Assembly (NCBI RefSeq): GCF_026410195.1
Contig: NZ_JAPMLM010000058.1
Coordinates: 186,001 to 250,000 of the forward strand
Direction: 5' to 3'
DNA length: 64,000 nt
DNA from: Xanthomarina sp. F2636L
Lineage (GTDB): Bacteria; Bacteroidota; Bacteroidia; Flavobacteriales; Flavobacteriaceae
The translations under genes were made by a program, and so were the position numbers. The stretch's first letter is position 1; each line of letters opens with the position of its first letter. Below the pieces are notes generated by a model, which worked only from the letters and a program-made list of their open reading frames with translations, ran no database searches and was not told where the DNA came from. Positions 62,114 to 64,000 of the stretch are shown here, in pieces.

Positions 62114-63625
62114 TTATAAATCTTTTTTAACATTTGAAAAATCGTACTTCTTCATTGTATTTTGAAGTATTTTCCAATGATTGCGTAATTGTCTTTTTAT
62201 TTCTGGAGCCTCCATTTCATCTGAAGCCCTATAAGCATATCTTAAATAATTACCTCTAAATTTTCTTTCAAAATATTTGGTCTTTGCTTTTCTATTAATA
62301 AAAACTGTTCTTTTTGTAGGGAGCATTCTTGATTTCTCTCCTTTATAACTAAAAAGTCTGTATAACTTTCTTTTAAAAATTGGAGCCTCATCTAAAAGAT
62401 GTTTTTCTTTTATTGTTTCAACTCTTTTATGTTTTCGTTTAACCGTTTGCTTCATTTCTCTATAAAACTTAGCAAGGTTTTTAGATTTAATTAAAGTTTG
62501 ATAACCGTAAAATTCAAAGCCCAAATAGTTTAAAGGAATGTTCTCTTTTAAACTTCTGTCATTTTCGATTTTATAGCATTGTAGCTTTCTTTTGTTGAAC
62601 TTAAATAATGTTCTTTCAGTTTTTTCTATTGATACTTTTAGTTTATTTTCAATAATCTCTTTTTCAACAAAATCTTCCACTAGTTTAATTTGACTTTCAT
62701 CACATAGCATTACTATATCATCAGAATATCTTCTATAAAAAACGTTGTATTTTTGCACTAATTCTTTAACAACTGCTTTATCAAAATCTAGCATGTAGAT
62801 ATTAGCCAAAATAGCACTAATAGGTAGACCTTGTGGAATTCCCATTAACATACCTGATTCATCTTTCTTTTGATTTTTATGAATAATTATGTCAGAGTCA
62901 ATTAAATCTTTTATACTATTAAAAAACGTGTATTTACCTTCTTTTTTTAGTTGAGATAATTCTTTTTCATCGAAATGACAATTTTTAGTTTTCAGATCTT
63001 TCAGTCTTACGTAAGAAAATCTTGTAGTTGCTTTAAATAGATTAAAATGATCTTTTGGTAAGGTTTTGTTACCTAATACTTTTGCCCACGCTAATTTTAG
63101 TTTTTTATGATTAAGACTAGGAAAGAAGTTTTCAATGTCTAAAACTAATGCAACACAATTTTCCCTTCGTTTTATTTCATTAAATACCTCTTTAGCAAAA
63201 TGAACATTGTTTTTAAATTTTAGCTTATCATCAGTTTCAATTTGTCTGTAAGCAGTTATAGAGTTAGAAAGCACAGAGTTTTGTTGTAAGTGTGCTTCGT
63301 ATTGAGGTGTAATAACTTGCTGTGTGTAATAAGAGTAAATATGAGCGTCTATATGTGTTGCATAGAGTATTTCTCTAATTTTTGTATTTGAGACGACCTT
63401 TCCATTTTTATTTTTTTTATGTGATCGCCTTTCGAAACCATTAAAGTCAGATAATTTATAGCGTCTTTGTTTTATTTCTTTAAAAATTAATGGAGAAAAG
63501 GAATGCTGGGAAATTTTTTTTTGATTGGCAACATAGCGTTTTACATTTTTTCTAATAGCCATTGGTGTCTTATTAGTAAAATGGGGATAACCTCTGTCTT
63601 TAAACCAATCTTTTTGTTTTCTCAT
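62114..63625 (-). CDS. Stand-alone reverse transcriptase of the unknown-group/DRT type
   Basis: A 503-residue RNA-directed DNA polymerase. Motif A is VALVLDIENFFPSL (Asp163); motif B is MGIPQGLPISAILANIYMLD (about 261-280); motif C is YRRYSDDIVML (Asp302, Asp303); a later LNYLGFEFYG is motif D/E-like. The QGLPIS wording is that of unknown-group, Abi and defence-associated RTs. Group II introns usually show QGG..SP and retrons QGaptSP. There is no maturase or endonuclease domain; a basic C-terminal region (about 380-503, GNYLRYAYRASDEM) replaces it. The N-terminus WFKDRGYPHF is distinctive. The upstream DNA folds into several hairpins. DRT2-like is the best guess, but the subgroup is not proven. 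Confidence 0.87.
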   Translation of the reverse strand: MRKQKDWFKDRGYPHFTNKTPMAIRKNVKRYVANQKKISQHSFSPLIFKEIKQRRYKLSDFNGFERRSHKKNKNGKVVSNTKIREILYATHIDAHIYSYYTQQVITPQYEAHLQQNSVLSNSITAYRQIETDDKLKFKNNVHFAKEVFNEIKRRENCVALVLDIENFFPSLNHKKLKLAWAKVLGNKTLPKDHFNLFKATTRFSYVRLKDLKTKNCHFDEKELSQLKKEGKYTFFNSIKDLIDSDIIIHKNQKKDESGMLMGIPQGLPISAILANIYMLDFDKAVVKELVQKYNVFYRRYSDDIVMLCDESQIKLVEDFVEKEIIENKLKVSIEKTERTLFKFNKRKLQCYKIENDRSLKENIPLNYLGFEFYGYQTLIKSKNLAKFYREMKQTVKRKHKRVETIKEKHLLDEAPIFKRKLYRLFSYKGEKSRMLPTKRTVFINRKAKTKYFERKFRGNYLRYAYRASDEMEAPEIKRQLRNHWKILQNTMKKYDFSNVKKDL

Positions 63626-63907
63626 ATTAAAATAAAAGTAAGAGAAGTTCTCGCACGTATTTATAACAGAATAAAACTTACACCTTAATAAAGGATTGAA
63701 CCATTAGCCAAATTCTCGACTCACGCTGACCTTGTACGTACCTTTGCAAATAGATGCACAGGTGTTAAATATAATCCTAATAGCAATACAAATGATTGAA
63801 ATAATCAAATACTTCTGGGTGAAGTCCCTAAAGCTTTATAAATTACTTGAATTAATACTTATGTTTCTTTCAATAAACACATATTTATCGATAAATGTTT
63901 GTTTATT
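63626..63907 (-). ncRNA. Putative structured ncRNA upstream of the reverse transcriptase
   Basis: The gene-free DNA in front of the RT contains a series of hairpins read on the minus strand. There is an 18-bp dyad with two mismatches (63872-63907, centre ATCGAT) and ACTTC/GAAGT (63811-63825). TGATT/AATCA (63793-63807) and ACC..TGCA/TGCA..GGT (63740-63763) follow, then CCTT/AAGG (63683-63694). No ribosomal start or real ORF lies on this strand. DRT2 and DRT9 systems have their template ncRNA exactly here. No convincing -7 box was found, so the ends are guesses; the remaining bases to 64000 hold only AT-rich DNA with two weak palindromes (63949-63966, 63980-63995). Confidence 0.4.
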
Positions 63908-64000
63908 TAAAGAAATTTACAACTTTCCTAATCGCCATATTTATTATCCCTTTTAATTAAAAAAGGTCGGATTAAGTGATTGATTTAAAAATCAATACAG

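Noticed and set aside
62114-63625. Retron or group II intron as source of the reverse transcriptase
   Set aside because: No msr/msd-like inverted ends next to the gene, no VTG or QGaptSP retron wording, and no maturase or HNH domain.
63732-63956. Plus-strand protein gene of 74 residues from a TTG
   Set aside because: No ATG, no ribosome-binding site, biased low-complexity composition and location over the putative ncRNA; kept only as a finding about the open frame.
1-64000. tRNA genes, rRNA, CRISPR arrays, insertion sequences or prophage
   Set aside because: Reading both strands showed no cloverleaf-like segments, no evenly spaced direct repeats with unique spacers, and no transposase, integrase or phage structural genes.

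Overview
The window comes from a marine-type Flavobacteriaceae chromosome (Bacteroidota). It is AT-rich, its promoters match the Bacteroidota form TTG-N19-TAnnTTTG, and three genes encode proteins with C-terminal type IX secretion sorting domains. It also has fused CcoNO, an alternative GlmU and type B L31, all typical of this phylum. No tRNA, rRNA, CRISPR array, insertion sequence or phage was seen. Almost all of it is chromosomal backbone; the one clear defence-type locus is at the right edge.

Left part (1-17,700) is a respiration and copper region. The end of a nitrous oxide reductase maturation cluster (nosD, nosF, nosY) is followed by a universal stress protein. Next comes a copper-acquisition operon: a small Cys-rich membrane protein, a Met-rich lipoprotein with two YtkA-like modules, and a NosA/OprC-type TonB receptor with the CxxxM/HxM copper site. 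After a DUF6090 gene, the complete cbb3 oxidase set lies on the minus strand: ccoI, ccoS, ccoNO, ccoQ, ccoP, ccoG, ccoH and a TauE/SafE-like protein. A divergent fnr-type regulator borders it. Three promoters here carry an Fnr-like dyad (TGAN-N4-NTCA) whose centre is exactly 33.0 bp from the centre of the -7 box: copper operon, ccoS operon and ccoI. This suggests one oxygen-responsive regulon joining copper uptake, copper export into the oxidase, and oxidase synthesis.

Middle part (17,700-43,200) is mostly minus-strand metabolism. It holds an M1 peptidase with a YdeI/OmdA gene, and a marR-fadB-thiolase-acyl-CoA dehydrogenase operon with a perfect 26-bp palindrome between marR and its promoter. 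It also holds an acyl-CoA ligase, purL, a secreted endonuclease, an RsmB-like methyltransferase, an ECF sigma cluster, and an operon of DUF4199, glycosyltransferase, phosphohexomutase and MsbA-like exporter.

Right part (43,200-62,060) is housekeeping: rpmE2, alternative glmU, YhhN, mtaB, lytic transglycosylase, rpmH, carB (without the C-terminal allosteric domain) and rmuC. It also has a SatD-DUF3307 pair preceded by three direct repeats with an exact 28-bp period, a probable autoregulatory operator.

The right edge (62,100-64,000) holds a stand-alone reverse transcriptase of the 'unknown group/DRT' type (motif IPQGLPISAILAN, catalytic YSDD). About 280 bases of gene-free DNA just upstream are rich in hairpins. 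This is the arrangement of ncRNA-templated defence reverse transcriptases, and it is the best candidate for an undescribed system in the window.
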